NCBI GenBank assembly: GCA_903837135.1
Contig: CAILTK010000111.1
Span: forward strand, 1-53,090
Direction of reading: 5' to 3'
Source of the DNA: an uncultured Caulobacterales bacterium
GTDB lineage: Bacteria > Pseudomonadota > Alphaproteobacteria > Caulobacterales > Caulobacteraceae
Length of the DNA: 53,090 nt
Part shown: positions 52,040-53,090 of the stretch, one piece after another
Numbering within the stretch: position 1 is the stretch's first letter
Layout of the letters: each line of letters begins with the position of its first letter
Position numbers and translations under genes: made by a program
Notes under the pieces: generated by a model
Database searches by the model: none
What the model saw: the letters and a program-made list of their open reading frames with translations, nothing else
What the model was told of the DNA's origin: nothing

Positions 52040-52762
52040 GTGATCGGTGAAATCCTCCTGACGACCCTGGCGCTCAGCGTCATCATCGCCGTCCGCTATC
52101 TGATGATCGCCGGTCTGGCCTACTGGCTGTTCTGGGGCGGGGACGGCCGCCGCCGCCGCTCGCGCGGGCTCAACCGGCAACCGCCCAGGCGCGAAACCGT
52201 TCGGCACGAGGTGATCGCCTCCCTGATCGCCACGCCGATCTACGCCCTGCCGGCCGCCGCCGCCCTGGTGGGCTGGAAGCATGGCTACACCAAACTCTAC
52301 GCGGACCCCGCCGCCTACGGCTGGTGGTGGCTGCCGGTGAGCGCTGTGATCTATCTGCTCGCGCATGACGCCTTCTACTACTGGCTGCACCGGGGACTGC
52401 ACGACCGCCGGGTGTTCGCCTGGGCCCACCGCGGGCATCACCTGTCGCGCGATCCGAGCCCGTTCGCCTCGTTTTCGTTCGATCCGGCCGAGGCGCTGGC
52501 GACGGCCTGGTTCCTTCCGGCCCTGACCCTGTTCATTCCGCTCCAGCTGGGAGTAGCGCTGGCCCTGCTGATGCTGATGACGCTCACCGCGGTGATGAAC
52601 CACGCGGGCCGCGAGGTCTGGCCCGAGGCCTGGCTGAAGCATCCGGTCGGACGGCAGCTGATCACCGCTACCCACCACGACCGGCACCACAAATACTTCA
52701 ACGAAAACTACGGCCTGTACTTCCGGGTCTGGGACCGGGTGTGCGGCACCGACCGCGAGTGA
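52040..52762 (+). CDS. Sterol-desaturase/fatty-acid-hydroxylase family protein, candidate CrtG (2,2'-hydroxylase)
   Basis: A 240-residue membrane di-iron hydroxylase. The eight-His pattern is visible: LLAHDAFYYWLHRGLHDRRV, then FAWAHRGHHLSRDPSPFASF, NHAGREVWPEAWLK and TATHHDRHHKYFNENYGLYF. The start is GTG at 52040 after GGGTGA. The family includes sterol desaturases, and I recall that the Brevundimonas CrtG, a 2,2'-beta-ionone-ring hydroxylase encoded next to crtZ, belongs here. Position beside crtZ makes CrtG the leading interpretation, giving 2-hydroxylated xanthophylls such as 2-hydroxyastaxanthin. The alternative is a lipid or hopanoid hydroxylase. Followed by a terminator hairpin. Confidence 0.7.
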   Translation: MIGEILLTTLALSVIIAVRYLMIAGLAYWLFWGGDGRRRRSRGLNRQPPRRETVRHEVIASLIATPIYALPAAAALVGWKHGYTKLYADPAAYGWWWLPVSAVIYLLAHDAFYYWLHRGLHDRRVFAWAHRGHHLSRDPSPFASFSFDPAEALATAWFLPALTLFIPLQLGVALALLMLMTLTAVMNHAGREVWPEAWLKHPVGRQLITATHHDRHHKYFNENYGLYFRVWDRVCGTDRE

Positions 52763-52769
52763 CGCATTG

Positions 52770-52786
52770 GGGTCGGCAACCGACCC
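52770..52786. terminator. Hairpin between convergent genes
   Basis: Perfect 7-bp stem (gggtcgg / ccgaccc) with loop caa, directly between the crtG-like stop (52762) and the stop of the SPOR-domain gene (52787). It can serve both strands. Confidence 0.6.
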
Positions 52787-53090
52787 TCACCGCCGGACGA
52801 AGCAGGCGACGCCGAGGGCTTTCAGCCGCCCGCAGGTCCCCGCCGCGGCGGCCCCGGACCGGAACGGGCCGATCAGCAGCCGGGTGAGGCCGGCGGTCGG
52901 CGCGGGTTCGAGCCGGTGGGAGAGCTCCGATCCCAGACGGGCGCGCAGGGCGCTCCATTGCGCTTCGGCCAGCGCCGCGGAGGCGAACGCCCCGGCCTGC
53001 ACCCAGACCGAGCCGGCCGCCGGCTTCGGCGCGGCGGCGAGGGGCGACGGGCGGGCGACCGCCTGCGGCGCGGGGACCTCCACGGGCGCG
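52787..53090 (-). CDS. SPOR-domain protein (partial, N-terminus outside window)
   Basis: The visible C-terminal 100 residues carry a SPOR domain that binds denuded septal peptidoglycan: GSVWVQAGAFASAALAEAQW, SALRARLGSELSHRLEPAPT, LTRLLIGPFRSGAAAAGTCG, RLKALGVACFVRR. A Pro/Ala-rich linker precedes it (VPAPQAVARPSPLAAAPKPA). The frame is open to the window edge, so the catalytic or membrane part is unseen. In this lineage such C-termini occur on RlpA-type lytic transglycosylases, D-Ala-D-Ala carboxypeptidases and division proteins; which one cannot be decided here. Confidence 0.85.
   Translation of the reverse strand, partial: APVEVPAPQAVARPSPLAAAPKPAAGSVWVQAGAFASAALAEAQWSALRARLGSELSHRLEPAPTAGLTRLLIGPFRSGAAAAGTCGRLKALGVACFVRR

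Overview
The window is a high-GC (roughly two thirds G+C by eye) alphaproteobacterial chromosome segment. TonB-dependent receptors are abundant, the genes are tightly packed with ATGA and TGATG overlaps, and a crtW-crtY-crtI-crtB / crtE / crtZ carotenoid cluster ends next to a sterol-desaturase-family hydroxylase. Together these point to the Caulobacteraceae (Brevundimonas, Phenylobacterium or Caulobacter-like). This placement is inference from gene content; no rRNA, tRNA or housekeeping phylogenetic marker lies in the window.

Layout. 1-2.7 kb (minus): a FecI-type sigma factor, a FecR anti-sigma factor and a truncated STN-domain TonB receptor, which form a complete surface-signalling trio. 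2.8-10.4 kb: an RMND1/DUF155 membrane protein, a type-B carboxylesterase, a TonB C-terminal-domain protein, a secreted alpha/beta hydrolase and a large secreted tricorn-type protease. 10.9-12.0 kb: two VOC (glyoxalase-fold) proteins flanking a small winged-helix protein. 12.2-17.1 kb: a TetR repressor divergent from an EmrA/EmrB/NodT-type tripartite efflux operon, with a readable promoter and an overlapping operator. 17.2-19.8 kb: a lower-GC islet with a class III nucleotidyl-cyclase-like protein and a frameshifted HExxH zinc-metallopeptidase-like protein; this is the best candidate for an undescribed system.

20.1-33.4 kb: LysR, an AT-rich control region, three TonB receptors, a calcineurin-type phosphoesterase, an ENPP-type phosphodiesterase, a tandem (double) TetR regulator and a class A acid phosphatase. 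This looks like a phosphoester capture and utilisation region. 33.5-36.0 kb: an ABC-2 transporter divergent from a DUF2975/XRE pair. 36.1-43.9 kb: a nitroreductase-like Tat protein, a frameshifted glucuronoyl-esterase-like gene, two small secreted Cys-containing proteins (one frameshifted), two hypothetical or DUF2059-like proteins, an adenylate cyclase/TPR protein and a beta-class glutathione transferase.

43.9-52.8 kb: the carotenoid cluster. crtE makes geranylgeranyl-PP, crtB phytoene, crtI lycopene and crtY beta-carotene. crtW (4-ketolase) and crtZ (3-hydroxylase) then give astaxanthin-type xanthophylls, and a CrtG-like protein may add 2-hydroxyl groups. An ABC-2 exporter is translationally coupled behind crtE. 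The window ends inside a SPOR-domain protein.

Three genes (near 18.35, 37.85 and 39.10 kb) each carry an apparent one-base deletion. Either they are pseudogenes or the assembly has residual indels; raw reads would decide.
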